Positions 27,201 through 37,905 are shown, counted from the stretch's first letter. The stretch is DNA of 64,000 nucleotides from Plasmodium coatneyi (GCF_001680005.1 NC_033567.1:4836001-4900000), one strand, 5' to 3'. The notes: generated from the letters alone by a model not told the origin. Program-made: numbers and translations.

Positions 27201-29086
27201 ACTTATACGATTTGTCAGGAAAATACATGTACGACTTGGAAAGGTTGAAGGAACGTCTGGATGAATTAAAGAAGGAACAGAAAGTTGCTCTTAACTTTGG
27301 TACCTTCAAATTGAACTATGAAACTATGAATTTTTCTTCGCACTTTCAAACCTTTGATTCAAAATTAACAAAGAATGTTTCCAGCAATTGGGGGTATGCA
27401 GATACGGATATAGCAGGACATAAGAATAGTATTGGCCAAACGAGCAGCATCTCAAACAGAGAAATAGGGGAAGGATATTATGCGAAATTGAAAGGATTAA
27501 ATTTTTACGACTTTGAAATAAACGTAAGTATGTTGAGCAGGGGAACTGGATGCTCAGGTATTGTCTTTAGAGCGAAGGACGATTTTAATTTTTACCTATT
27601 TGATGTGTGTGATAGGGAAGGAATGAAAAGATTGTCTAAGGTAGAAAATGGAAACGTGGAAATTTTGAAAGAAAAATTAACAGATGTTAATACAACAAAT
27701 AATCAATGGAATAAGTACAAAATTGTGACCAGCCATGCGAATATCGATATTTACGAGGTGGATGAAAATTCAAATGAGACGAACATCCTGAGGTCTCTGG
27801 ATGAAAGGTTTCTCTCTGGGACGGTCGGTTTGTATTCGCAAATTCATGGGCAGGGTTCCTTCTTCGATAATTTAGAGGTCATAGCTCGACCATGCTCGGA
27901 ATTGTCCAAAAGGGGGGCAAACAAAAAGCAGAGGGATATTTCCAGCTGCCCCTACTACAAGGAAAACTACTTAAGCGAAACGTTGCCGTATAGCTTTATT
28001 AACGATGTGGATTATGAGTGGAGTTTTGCAAGGGGGGATGAACAAGATGACCACCAAGGTGATCACCTTGTCGATAATTACGGTGAGCACCTGCTATGCT
28101 CAAAAATGGTAAAGGAAAGCGGCACACCTAATGAACAGACCTACAACACCATAGCACTTTTAAAACAGAGGAAGTGCTCTGACGGGTACCTCACCCTGAA
28201 CGTGAATTTCTCCAAAGATGAAAGTAACGAAAGTGACAATGATGAGTTCGTAAAAATTCTTTTCAACTTTGTAAATGAGCAAAATTACAATGCGTTAGAG
28301 ATGACAAATGATGGCGTCAGGATAGTGATGCACAGAAATGGCAAATCAGTAACATTGTCAGAATTGACCGATAGGGAAAGAATTAAAAAGGTGCTAACCA
28401 CAAATGAGTGGATTAATATAAAATTACACTTCCACAAGTTAAAGGTTATGGCAGTTATAAATAATAACGAAGAAGAATTACAACTAGACACAGATATTGC
28501 TGATGTAGATACGATTCGTTCAGGACAAGTTGGTTTCTGGGTACAGAATTTTAGTGAGGTGAAATTTGCTTCCATCGTTCTTTCATCTGCTATGTCAAAT
28601 AATGATGGAAATTTTATTCAAACGAAATCCAAGGCATGGGGTACTTGTGAAGATTCTGTGCACGTATTAAATAGAAGGTCTTCATGTCAAACGGATATAT
28701 TCCCAAATGAAACGAAAGAGAAACATATTAATTGTATTAAAAATTTCTGTGAAGAATGCTGTTTATATCATACGAAAATGCTAGATAGTAATGAGAAAAA
28801 GCAATGCGAAAAACACTGTAAGAGAAATGACCACTTAGCAGCTAAGATGCAGACACTGTTTGAAAAATTTTTAAATAAATGTGTTTCCTTGGAGGAAAAT
28901 AAGGACTACCAACAGTGTGCAGAAAATGACACCGAATGTAGAAATAAAGTTTGCGTACTCTGCTGCAAGAGGAACGATCCGGGAAGTTCTAAAACGTTGA
29001 AGGGATTATCTCTGCAGAAGTCAAAGGATATACAGCAGAAGGAAGTAATCGAGTGTCAATTTCAGTGCAACCGGGCCCATGCGTGA
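24230..29086 (+). CDS. CCp1: LCCL domain-containing protein CCp1
   Basis: A 1,618-residue single-exon secreted protein; the ATG at 24230 is chosen because it opens a clean signal peptide (MNYLIPALWCMILSCLVRG). Modules by eye: discoidin (F5/8 C)-like at about 30-165; ricin-type beta-trefoil at 166-285 (repeated C-L, W and Q positions); a second discoidin-like domain at 290-440; a short coiled coil at 470-540; a fibrinogen-C-like start at 550-610 (SGFYWIKPKC, VYCDM); LCCL at about 755-850 (VVLCPLGCASENF, VYGSRGIYADSSSICRAA); two lamG/concanavalin-like domains at about 1020-1215 and 1260-1455; and a cysteine-rich tail. This set is diagnostic of CCp1, an adhesive multidomain protein of gametocytes and gametes that forms complexes with other CCp proteins; LCCL proteins also affect sporozoite formation in rodent parasites. 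It is divergent to CRMP4 and convergent with the bromodomain gene. Confidence 0.93.
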   Translation: MNYLIPALWCMILSCLVRGQESATNFYKFVDSSASSTYISEESGSSLYDAKRAIQNNPSYWCSSGNHSKDEEISWTGYLNTKGFIKGVKISWEYSPELVSISVSSDGENYKNVIPYRRISGNEASFDEIYFFKKLEEVVSIRIGLKNAIHKYFGIREVKIIGGGNPYFLLLSGITSDNEMCLQVEEGLVNNDNTSVILDSCVNALASGDGRELWKTNSNNQIISAFSYPPKCLSVINLDNLEKNKIVLYDCLRALEDGDGKSNWIFESNSQIRLQRSGEPLCISQKNIYGNVPGIHDILLNMDVTVDANSTLDDDHNADNTIDGNLNSYWASATFADNYEHVVHLILDLNKYVEISRVKVSWEYPPLHYSISASMDNQEYKVIAENLANPSFVTIDTLKNLETRYIKITMVKPHPKHGQMGDQFLYGIRAIEVQANNLETIIGYCRDAANSDDARDKYFVEYITEFDQDLTNKLINLEDDVSKNVNSISDNLSKLEELLPNIETCVQEKKEYDEKLKESKEKANELNEKLSSLVSVNSIHDNDLLRLDILPGDSSSYPASDCSVIKNVQDIPQSGFYWIKPKCAPEPLRVYCDMVSSTSLYVWNGNPPKERDHLISSIINSVDDIRQHCAEVGLEPLILRSRSQLNSIILSLKKMGYTLNGKNNIPLAYDYSCDHGSCSGKFHDLVNGNIDLTTLIYLKASESPDSTKVRQTAGISYDDGSFKFFNLETSDIAAIVCSTNSTENDAALQYLSITCETTAVEDYFNSIVNTNVVVLCPLGCASENFKNNAVYGSRGIYADSSSICRAAIHAGVVDNKGGLVNVTVESGMDRYEGSISNNVESISLSKDPTGGLLDIITKDGEENIKEESSIFHHRTIRIGTLSADCPMDLFQYKQMSFLQRGEKTTKERKEIPYSEDESRDSTIFHELITDLLSNIDAIHGVDPSVISIVQDETVRVIEKSKKELKPADLLSKKQIDDAISLYNITENLALYLYDLSGKYMYDLERLKERLDELKKEQKVALNFGTFKLNYETMNFSSHFQTFDSKLTKNVSSNWGYADTDIAGHKNSIGQTSSISNREIGEGYYAKLKGLNFYDFEINVSMLSRGTGCSGIVFRAKDDFNFYLFDVCDREGMKRLSKVENGNVEILKEKLTDVNTTNNQWNKYKIVTSHANIDIYEVDENSNETNILRSLDERFLSGTVGLYSQIHGQGSFFDNLEVIARPCSELSKRGANKKQRDISSCPYYKENYLSETLPYSFINDVDYEWSFARGDEQDDHQGDHLVDNYGEHLLCSKMVKESGTPNEQTYNTIALLKQRKCSDGYLTLNVNFSKDESNESDNDEFVKILFNFVNEQNYNALEMTNDGVRIVMHRNGKSVTLSELTDRERIKKVLTTNEWINIKLHFHKLKVMAVINNNEEELQLDTDIADVDTIRSGQVGFWVQNFSEVKFASIVLSSAMSNNDGNFIQTKSKAWGTCEDSVHVLNRRSSCQTDIFPNETKEKHINCIKNFCEECCLYHTKMLDSNEKKQCEKHCKRNDHLAAKMQTLFEKFLNKCVSLEENKDYQQCAENDTECRNKVCVLCCKRNDPGSSKTLKGLSLQKSKDIQQKEVIECQFQCNRAHA
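28055..28070. repeat. 16-bp perfect palindrome inside CCp1
   Basis: CAAGGTGATCACCTTG is a perfect 16-base palindrome inside the linker before the second lamG-like domain. In frame it reads HQGDHLV, in a His/Asp/Gln-rich stretch. It may simply be a by-product of low-complexity codon repeats. Confidence 0.6.
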
Positions 29087-30426
29087 GGTGAAGAAGTGGT
29101 AAAATAGTACGCGCACGTGTAGGGTTCAGCGGGGCAAACAATAGAAGAAGTTGCAAATTGGAGTAAAATTCATTTCTGTTTGGAAGCACTTTGTCACGCT
29201 TTCATTGTTACGTCTTCTTTGTGCTTGTGTTGTGTTGTCTTTTCTCTTTCCTTTTTTTTTTTTGTCACAAAATTTGGCTTATGTGACTAATTTTTTTTTT
29301 CTTTTGATGAAGCATGGCAAGCGTGCGAAAGGAAAAAAAAAAATTCATGATTACATGATATACATTTTTATACACTCAATGATCACAATGCTGCACCATC
29401 CCTTTTGGAACTTCATCGCGTCTGTGTGTGTAAACGCAAAAACGTATACACTTTTGAATAATTAACAAATTAAGTGGGGAAAAATGCCATTATTTTTTGC
29501 CGCTTTAGCAGATTCTCCCGCATGGTTACTTCGGTACTTTTGCGTTTCTCTTATTACGAAGAAATGTGCACTGACTTCTCCATTAGGCACACTTTCCCAG
29601 TTTTAATTTGTTCACATGTTTTATTGTTACGAAGCATTGGGAAAAATATGTAATTTAATGGGGTACCTGTAATAGGCACATTTCAGCGTGGAAACCAAGC
29701 CGCTACAGCGTTTCTCTTTACAACCAGTTCGTGTTCCATCCTTTCGGTTGTAAGGTGAGGAAGGGGGAAATTTTCTACGAAATAAAATGCTACGAGAAGC
29801 ACATTCTAAGTAACAATTCAGCGGCGACGAAATAGCAAAAGCGTTAACCCGTTTGGACACTGAGTAAGTTGCTTCCAATTTGTGTTGTGCTTTACTGGAA
29901 ATTTTCCTATTCAGGCGTTCCCGCTTGTATTCTGTGACGCCATTTTTTGACAATAAATTGGGGTTCCTTTGTTCAGTTATGCCACCGTTAAAAGGTGTTT
30001 CCCCCTTTTTAAGAACGCTGCATCGCTTTGTTGCTATGCCACTGCGTCATTACACTCACAAGCTGTAACATAAAAAGGGGAATGACACTGCTTCGTTATT
30101 ACCCAACATGGTAAGGAATATGTAACCACGGGGGCAATTTATTAAATATCTAAATAAAAAACGTTTCGTTTTTTTAGTTTGTTTTGTGATGGTTTATCAC
30201 GTGGTTTTAAACAAAATTGACATTTTAATGCAAACGCGATGCACGGTGCATCATGCGGAGGTTTACGCTGTTCCCGTATATATACGTCGTGCGTATCAAC
30301 AAAAAATATTATATGAAGAAAGGTACAAACATATATACATATTGACATACAGAGAGAGAGATAGAGGGTACGCCATTCGGGCGGAAACATTTTTCCCTCT
30401 GAGGAAGGCTACACTGTGCTACTCCG
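29087..30426. other. convergent intergenic region CCp1 / bromodomain gene
   Basis: 1.3 kb between two stop codons, so two 3' UTRs. There are T runs near 29253-29263 and 29291-29299 and a short GA repeat at 30351-30366. A 108-codon open stretch on the minus strand at 29627-29953 has no recognisable features. I see no gene or RNA here. Confidence 0.55.
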
Positions 30427-32688
30427 TTACGGCATAGCCTGGTGGGTGGCATTTTTTTTAAGCAACTTTTTAACTCTATTTTTCAAAATTCTGTAAATTT
30501 GTTGCCTCCTTACAAATTTCTTGCTATATGAATTATACGTATCTAAAAAGTTCCTCATGTCCAAATTGTCAATGTCGGATGATTCGCTTGAAAATTGGTC
30601 ACTGCTATAGTTCCAATTGTTATTAAAATCTGTATCACTGAACATCACATGAGAGTTGTCTAGGGGGGTATTCGTATTTTCCCCCTTCCCAAGGGTACTA
30701 TCTGTGGGTGTTTCATTTTCCGTTTCGGAGGAATGGTCATCATTATCACTTTGCAAGTGAGAACTGCTAGCATCGTCATCGTTTTGCATAACAGGATTTC
30801 CCCCCCCACTTCCCATTTCGAAGTGTGAAGTATCCTCTGTTTGATTTTCACTTCTTTGGAAACACTCCTCTGTATTTGTAGATGACTGTTTGGTGTTCTC
30901 ACTTTCACTGTGCTGGCGTGAGGCCCTGCTTTTCTGGTCTTCATTCTTCCCATTTGACAAGTATGACTTTATCTGCTCACAAAAGTGAGATTTGTTCCCT
31001 TGGTTAAGCATTATGTTTGTCAAATTTTTATCCAATGTTAGGACATTTTTTATATGATATCTACCAACTCCCAGGAGGTAATTTTTATTGTAGGAAATTT
31101 TTTGGTTAAATTCGCCAAAATCTGCTACATCTAAGCCAAAAACCCTCAAGTCATTGAAGGAAGAATAGTATAAATTTTTTGAATCTGCATTATCTAGAAT
31201 GTTGTAAATGTTTGGGAATATATTAATGAATGTGGGAAGATTTGATTCTCCGATAAATTTTTTTACACTTTCTTTGTAGTTTAGCAGTTTCATGGTTAAT
31301 TCTTTTTTTTCAATATTGTATGTTACGAAATCCTTTTCTAGTTCGTTTTCCTTATCTGGGGGTTTTACTTCCTCTGCAGAATGGTTATTTAATGTGTCTG
31401 CGAAGGATTCATCCTGGCATTCGCCTGTTTTTAAACTATCACTGTTTAAATCATCTGTGCTGTTATTCTCGTTACTGTCAGGCTGACAGGGTGGCGATTC
31501 GCAATCCCCACAGCTGGCTTCTCTGTCAATGCTTATGTCAGTCTTAGCATCCGTCTCGTTTTCAGCACTGCTGTGTGAAGTGGGTCCCGTGTAATTATCC
31601 TGTTCCTCTTCATTTGAGTGTTTCCTCTTTTTAGTATTTACATTTGCACTTTCGTTTACATCGCTTACGTCCACTTTATCGATTATGTTTCTTTTTCTGC
31701 TGTTTGGGGATAGCTCGGCGTAACTTTCACTACTGCATGCTGGGGAATAATTTTTATTTTTATTTTTTGACGAAGTGGGAACTCCAAAAAATACTTTCCT
31801 TAGCGATTGGCTTATATTTACATAGTTACATAGGGGGGAGTACCTGCTCTTGTTATCTGACAGTACTTTAATTAGCATACCAAAAATATCCTTCGATTTG
31901 TAATTACTATTTTGAATGGTATCTAAGATTGTGGAGAAGTTTTCCTTCTCCAGCATATTCTCTAAACTTGCATATGCTTTATTATTATATCCATACATAT
32001 AATTTGGGGCGATACCTTTAAATGAACCATAAGCATTGTCATAAAAATGCTTTTTACCTTGCATGTGCAAATTTGTCTTTGCTAATTTTTTACTGTTACT
32101 TTTTTTTTTTTTTTTATTAACATTCACGGGTTGGCTCATATCAGGGTGTTCGTTTTTAAGACTTAGGCTTAGTTTGCTCGGTCTGCCTACCTTTCCGTGT
32201 TTTTTTGGCCTGAGATTTTTTTTAAATTCCTTAACAGATGTTTTTTTACCCTCATATATGTTCGGGTCATATAGGGTATTATTTAACACATCCTTATCCT
32301 CACTGTGATATAGCAGATGTATATTTAGGTACTTCCTATATATTTTTGGGGCAACCTTTTTATAGTAATTTTCCAGATTTTCTGCCATCCTGTGGTAGAT
32401 GGTACTTTTGTCATTGTATGTGTAACAGTTATTGATAATTAAGAAGGCGTCCTTTTCAAATTCTTGAAAGGCCCTATATTTATAATTTTGTATTTTCTGC
32501 TTCATGGTGGTGAAGTCCATTGGTTCTTTTATTATGTTCAAATAATCTGGAACAAACTGCACATTGACGGGATAGAGAAATACCCTTTTCTTATCGAATG
32601 TGATTAACTTATTTAGCAAGTTCATCATGATTTCATTTTTCCTCCTCAGTTCCTCCAGCTCGTCGTATTTAATTTTGTTTAAACTCAT
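30427..32688 (-). CDS. bromodomain protein
   Basis: A 753-residue single-exon protein; the ATG at 32688 (MSLNKIKYDE) is the first true Met. Residues about 10-120 form a bromodomain: the ZA loop holds the PVN..FVPDYLNIIKEPMDF pattern, followed by the NNCYTYN motif whose last Asn (N92) is the acetyl-lysine-binding residue. The pocket looks intact, so it should read acetylated histones in the nucleus. A basic linker at 150-175 contains an AT-hook-like KVGRPSK, which could add minor-groove DNA binding. Residues about 330-455 are Ser/Asp/Glu-rich, followed by a hydrophobic-aromatic conserved-looking block near 470-570 (for example LRVFGLDVADFGEFN). The end is another acidic region and a basic tail. 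Which Plasmodium bromodomain protein it is cannot be fixed without a search; from memory a bromodomain gene follows CCp1 in P. falciparum. It is divergent to epsilon-tubulin. Confidence 0.88.
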   Translation of the reverse strand: MSLNKIKYDELEELRRKNEIMMNLLNKLITFDKKRVFLYPVNVQFVPDYLNIIKEPMDFTTMKQKIQNYKYRAFQEFEKDAFLIINNCYTYNDKSTIYHRMAENLENYYKKVAPKIYRKYLNIHLLYHSEDKDVLNNTLYDPNIYEGKKTSVKEFKKNLRPKKHGKVGRPSKLSLSLKNEHPDMSQPVNVNKKKKKSNSKKLAKTNLHMQGKKHFYDNAYGSFKGIAPNYMYGYNNKAYASLENMLEKENFSTILDTIQNSNYKSKDIFGMLIKVLSDNKSRYSPLCNYVNISQSLRKVFFGVPTSSKNKNKNYSPACSSESYAELSPNSRKRNIIDKVDVSDVNESANVNTKKRKHSNEEEQDNYTGPTSHSSAENETDAKTDISIDREASCGDCESPPCQPDSNENNSTDDLNSDSLKTGECQDESFADTLNNHSAEEVKPPDKENELEKDFVTYNIEKKELTMKLLNYKESVKKFIGESNLPTFINIFPNIYNILDNADSKNLYYSSFNDLRVFGLDVADFGEFNQKISYNKNYLLGVGRYHIKNVLTLDKNLTNIMLNQGNKSHFCEQIKSYLSNGKNEDQKSRASRQHSESENTKQSSTNTEECFQRSENQTEDTSHFEMGSGGGNPVMQNDDDASSSHLQSDNDDHSSETENETPTDSTLGKGENTNTPLDNSHVMFSDTDFNNNWNYSSDQFSSESSDIDNLDMRNFLDTYNSYSKKFVRRQQIYRILKNRVKKLLKKNATHQAMP

Positions 32689-35204
32689 CTTGAACAATGT
32701 TTATTTGCGAACGTGGGGATTACTGAAGTTGGCGATCAAATATGTGTGGACTATTCCTGGGGGTACAATTTTGTGGCTTACACGTACCTGCCTATGTCCA
32801 ATTGCATATGTATAAGTGCTGCTGTAACCCCCCCCCTTCAGTTGACACATTTGTCCGATTTGATGGCATATTTTTTACAGTGAAAATGAAAACGGTTTTA
32901 ACATTACAAATGGTGGAGGGTAACCATGACACATTTACTAGTTATAATTACATATGACAAAAAAGGAGGAATGGTCAAATGTAGGGGGTTCCCTCTTTTG
33001 TGATTATATCATATATATTTAAGCGGTTCACTGATAATGTTCCTTTTTAGGCATCCACTTCATCAATGTTAATGGTCGAAGTTGATGAAGTGTCAGGTTA
33101 TACAAATAGGCACAAAAGGAGAAATGAAAAAAAAAAAAAATTGATGATTAAATCATACAACACAAAAAAAAAAAAAATGATACAGAAATTTCACAAACTC
33201 CGTATAATGTTTAACAAATTGGATGATTTTCAGCATTTACTAAAAATATCTTTTATGTTTTTTTCCTAAGGGATGCTTCCATTAGCTTTTCTTTAATGGC
33301 AAACTTCTTCGAATGGATGTATGTAAAAATATATATTATACGCAAAATACTCTTGTTTGTTTTTTAATTTATCTTTTTTACATGGATAATTATTTGTTGT
33401 TCGCACAACTTGAAACAAACAAATTGCACTTTGCATTCATGTAAAAATAAACGTATGGATATGAAAAATTGGAAAAAAAGTCATTTTAAAGGGTTTATTT
33501 TACATAACAATGCCATTGTATAATCCATTTTAAAAAGAAATGGATAAATACAGAAGATGGCAAATCTAAAAAAGAAGGAAAAAAAGAACAAAAATGTTTT
33601 TACTATGAAAAGAAAAAAAAATATGTAGTAACTTTTTACAAAAGTTGTAAAGATGGAGATGAATTTGTTTGATCAAATTTTTTGCAAAAAAAAAAAAAAA
33701 AAAATTTGGCCGACATGCCATTTTTAACATGGCATCAATTCTGTTAGTTAATTTTACTTATTTTTTCTTCTCGATTTTGTTATTTTTTGTGACATTTTCA
33801 TGCAAACGTTTTTTGCATCTCTTTGATTGAAAAAATAAACGGTATTTAACTTTTTTCATCAAAAGTGTCATTATGCTTAAGTTTACACGAACAAGAGAAG
33901 CGCGTTTTACAAGGATGATGAAGCATATGTATGCATGCACACGTACGTAACACCGTTTGAGTTTCCCTTTTTTCCGTGAATATGGCCTATTGGGGCCCTT
34001 TCTAAAATTGTATGTATGAATAACTTCTATACGTTTATCATAAAAAAAATGCAGAAATAACCCCTTGAGGGAAAAAGAATTTTTTTACAAGTTCTGCGAA
34101 AGACAATTTTCCCCTTAAATCTTTTTACAAAGGTGGGAATATGAAACATAGGGGAAAATAAAAAAAAAAGTGTGATCTTAAGGGCACTTTTAAAATTGTT
34201 TAATAGTTAATAAGTTAAACTGGAATTGCACAGGCTTTTTTCGAGGGGTTTATACATTTTTTTTATTACCTCCATAGTGCCATTAAAAGTTTTATTTCCT
34301 TCTGCTGAGCTAATGTACCCCCAAAATGGGTAGTATTAATTCCGCGTGAATGTGAAAACTGTTATGTTATTTTTTATTTGTTTTGGTTATCGAATTATCA
34401 CTTAACACATGATGGGGCAAATTATTCTCGTTCTACTTTCTTGAGGGGCCTTCTGTATAAGGCGCATAAAATGCGCGGAATAGGCACTGTTATAGAAGGC
34501 ACACATGGTTATAAAAGAGCAATTTAAATGCATAAAACTATTTTATGGAAAACAAAATATTCATTGGACGAGAAGTAAATAAATAAGCATCAACATAGCA
34601 TCATTTTTTATCACCCCGAATGGTGAATTTGACACATCGCTTTTCGATGATGTATTATCAAATAATTTGCAGGAAAAAATGTGTTCACTTTTTTATAGTA
34701 AATTCGTTGTAATGTTTCTATACAATCACTATTTTTTTTGCAAAAAAAAAAAAGAAAACAGCAATGGCTGATGTGCAAAAGGTTTTGTCTCTGCGCGTAT
34801 ATGCGTTTTAAGAAATATAATCTTTCACCAAACAGTGCGTAATTTAGTCGTGATTGACAGAATGGGTAGGTGGGCCAAATTAATATATATAAGAAAATGG
34901 ATTATTGACGAGTGGGGGGCATAATTTTAATTCATATGTGCAATATGAATATGTGCAACTTTGGTTTGAAACGTGGAAGACATAAAAGCGCGATGGGAGG
35001 GGGTGAGGAAAGCTAAAATAGTTCCACACGCATAAGGAATCGAAAAAATGATTCCACAGAAGGAACTTTTTCATGACAGAAAAGGGGAAGCTCTTTTACG
35101 CATGAGAAAAATAGGTATTCTTAGTTAATGACAAAGTGAACGAAACGTTTTTTTTTTAAAAGAACTGTGAGCTAAAAGGAAGGCTATACAATAGGAACAC
35201 CCCC
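32689..35204. promoter_or_regulatory. divergent intergenic region bromodomain gene / epsilon-tubulin
   Basis: 2.5 kb containing both promoters and 5' UTRs. It includes a C9 run at 32828-32836, an 11-bp inverted repeat at 33056-33092 (separate entry), A runs at 33128-33139, 33163-33176 and 33687-33704, and many T runs. No reading frame here looks real. Confidence 0.5.
33056..33092. repeat. inverted repeat, 11-bp perfect arms
   Basis: CACTTCATCAA (33056-33066) and its exact reverse complement TTGATGAAGTG (33082-33092) flank a 15-base loop. If transcribed it would form a stable hairpin. It lies about 370 bases upstream of the bromodomain start, likely in its 5' leader or promoter. Confidence 0.55.
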
Positions 35205-36701
35205 ATGGTGCGCGAAATATTATTTTTACACGTGGGACAGTGCGGAAATCAGCTCGGACATGAATTTTGGTCTGTAGCAATTAAGGAACAGTTGAATAAA
35301 AAAATAAATGAGAAAAAAGAGCTAATAGGAAAATACAGTTTTATGAACGATTCAGTGACTTCTTTTTTCGAAAATGAGAGCGAAAATTTTAATTTAAATC
35401 AAAAAGAAAGTCTGAAAGCACGGGCTATATTGATAGACACCGAAACAGGGGTAGCAAATGAAATTATGAAAAGTTCCCTTTCTTCCTATTTTGACGAAAA
35501 TAATATTTTTACCCAACAATCGGGTGCGGGAAATAATTGGTCCCAAGGGTATATGCACTATGGAAGAATGTATGGGAATTTAATTGACAACATAATTAGA
35601 AGGAATGTAGAAAAATGTGATTCGCTGCAATCATTTTATATCACATCCTCATTAGGGGGTGGAACGGGTTCTGGATTGGGTTCTTATATTTTAGAAATGC
35701 TGTCTGATAATTATAAGCAGATAAAATTTAGCAACTGCGTATTTCCATCAGCTTGCGATGATGTGATAACATCTCCGTATAATAGTTTTTTTGCCTTGAC
35801 AAAAATTCATGAGTTTTCGAATTGCGTTTTACCCGTTTCGAACGATGCGTTGTTAAACATTTTAAATAGTAAAAAACTGAAAGATAAAGAAAATGACAAA
35901 AATGATTATTCAAAGATGAATAACATAGTGGCTAATGTAATTGTAAACTTAACAAGTTCTATGCGATTTGAAGGATCATTAAATGTGGATATAAATGAAA
36001 TATGCACAAATTTAATTCCTTACCCCTTTTTTAATTTTATGCTATCATCCTTAAGCCCTTGCACAGAAACGGAAAATATTAGAACATTCGACCATTTATT
36101 TAAAAATGTTCTGAATCATAATAATCAAATGCTTATTGCCAACCCGAAGGATGGTCTCAGTTTGTCTATGGCTTTCCTAGTTCGGGGAAATATCAACATT
36201 TCAGATGTTACCAAGAATATATTATTAACGAAGAATAATTTGAATATTTTACGGTACAATAAGGATGCCACCAAAATAGGCTTATGCAATGTGCCTCCTT
36301 TAAACCAGCCATATAGCTTACTGTGTCTAATTAATTCATGTGAAATACGAAACACTTTTTTGCAAATTTTGGAAAGATTTAATAAGTTATTTAAAAGAAA
36401 GGCACACCTTCACCACTATTTGGAATATCTAACTATGGATGACATTTTAGAATTTAAGGAGAAAATACAAAATTTGATTTATGAATATAGCTATATTCAG
36501 AAGAATTCATTTTGTTCCCCTAAATTTTTAGATAAAAATACCATCAATATTTTGGGGTATGACGTGTGTGAGGAGGAGGATGTGAAGGGAGACAACTCCA
36601 CCAGTGAAGACAGCGCGTGTCCGCACTATTTGAGGCCGAAAATGAGCAAGTATGACAGAAGTGCCAACTGGTTTGACTTTAAAAGTAGACCCATTGTTTG
36701 A
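35205..36701 (+). CDS. epsilon-tubulin
   Basis: A 498-residue single-exon tubulin-superfamily GTPase. The N-terminus has the tubulin P-loop-like start FLHVGQCGNQLG (Q12-C13-G14-N15-Q16), the GTP-binding signature GGGTGSG at 151-157, the DDVITSPYNS segment and the NLTSSMRFEGSLNVDINEI segment. The epsilon class, rather than alpha, beta or gamma, is shown by SLKARAILIDTETGVANEI, by SGAGNNWSQGY and by the C-terminal KAHLHHYLEY motif, all of which match animal epsilon-tubulins. Epsilon-tubulin is kept in organisms that build basal bodies. In Plasmodium that means male gamete formation, where it would act in basal-body or axoneme assembly. The length is near the usual 470-500. It is the last gene of the conserved core in this window; the DNA becomes much more AT-rich directly after it. 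Confidence 0.92.
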   Translation: MVREILFLHVGQCGNQLGHEFWSVAIKEQLNKKINEKKELIGKYSFMNDSVTSFFENESENFNLNQKESLKARAILIDTETGVANEIMKSSLSSYFDENNIFTQQSGAGNNWSQGYMHYGRMYGNLIDNIIRRNVEKCDSLQSFYITSSLGGGTGSGLGSYILEMLSDNYKQIKFSNCVFPSACDDVITSPYNSFFALTKIHEFSNCVLPVSNDALLNILNSKKLKDKENDKNDYSKMNNIVANVIVNLTSSMRFEGSLNVDINEICTNLIPYPFFNFMLSSLSPCTETENIRTFDHLFKNVLNHNNQMLIANPKDGLSLSMAFLVRGNINISDVTKNILLTKNNLNILRYNKDATKIGLCNVPPLNQPYSLLCLINSCEIRNTFLQILERFNKLFKRKAHLHHYLEYLTMDDILEFKEKIQNLIYEYSYIQKNSFCSPKFLDKNTINILGYDVCEEEDVKGDNSTSEDSACPHYLRPKMSKYDRSANWFDFKSRPIV

Positions 36702-37905
36702 GGTAACACAGCGGGTTTGAAGTGTGTGCGTTTGTTCGCACATTGGCCCAAGTGCTTACTCGGCTATCTCTATTTGGATTACCCCCCGCTGTACTTTTTC
36801 TGTGTAAAAACCGTACATTTTAGTAATAATCCGTTTAAATTTGCCACTTTATATAATAATTTTTCACCTTCTTTCGTTAAACGTGCTAAAAAAAATTTAA
36901 GGTTAATGCACATGGAATGGCCACGTAGATGCAGCCTTTTTGTTCATAAGAAAAGGCAAGTCTAGAGAATAAAGGCACAACACTGGGGTTTTGTAAATAT
37001 GCACCGGTACGTATATATATGGGAGAATGAGCAAAGTAGCAGACTCATTACAAATTAGCCACCCGGAATTGTTTATTCGGTTTCGCGATAATGCGTACAA
37101 GGAGGGGGTTCATCGGATTGTTCTGTATTTTAAAACGTGTATTAAATGATAAGTAGGTTATTATTAAATTGAAGATGGAGGTACGCAATGTTGTAGTAGG
37201 TGCCCACAGCTATGTTATTCTTTTTAAGCATTTGGGGCAATTTGCCTACGCGTAGACATGTCATATTACGTGCAAAAAAAAAGAAACCAACATAAACGAA
37301 CAGAAGCAAAGTATTCTTTCACAAATATATGCAATGATACCATGCAGAGGAGTGGAAGTACCTTACCATTAAGCGTTACGCTGTGCGTTTGTAAAATGGA
37401 AGAGAGGCCATTCATGGGAACTAAATTGGGTAAAAATATTAATACAAATGACATTTAACGGTTGATCAAAGGGATGACCTTCTTTTATGCCTATCTATGG
37501 TTAAAACTGAAAATTTCAAAAAATGGAGAAACTATTAATTAATTAGTGACCGTGTGAAACTACTACAAAATGGCTTTAAAAAAAGAAAAGCACGACGTAA
37601 ATTGACAGTAATATTGGTGAAGGCGTTGCAGTGTTGTATGTGGGTTAAACCCTGGTTTTTTAGGACAGCCCATTTGGATTACATAAAAAAAAAAAAAAAC
37701 GGGCCCCATGAGGCACCAATTTTACTTTTGGTTTATACCACCCATTCGTGCATTTTCATTTGTCTAGGTGAAATTACAAACTCTGAATGAAGCTTTACGC
37801 AGGTTGAGAAAATTATCATAATTATTAAGCGCATATATATTTTGGAATTCTTTAAAGGATACCTCTCTGTTATTTCTCAAAATATGATTCATTTTCCTCA
37901 TCCTT
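36702..37905. other. gene-free stretch at the core/subtelomere transition
   Basis: About 1.2 kb after epsilon-tubulin. Base composition drops from mixed to AT-rich over this stretch. Short frames (for example 37258-37458 and 37554-37790) are lysine/arginine-rich and lack any recognisable feature. No RNA gene was seen. Confidence 0.5.

Noticed and set aside
29627..29953. 108-codon minus-strand frame after CCp1
   Set aside because: No features, and it sits in a convergent 3' UTR region.
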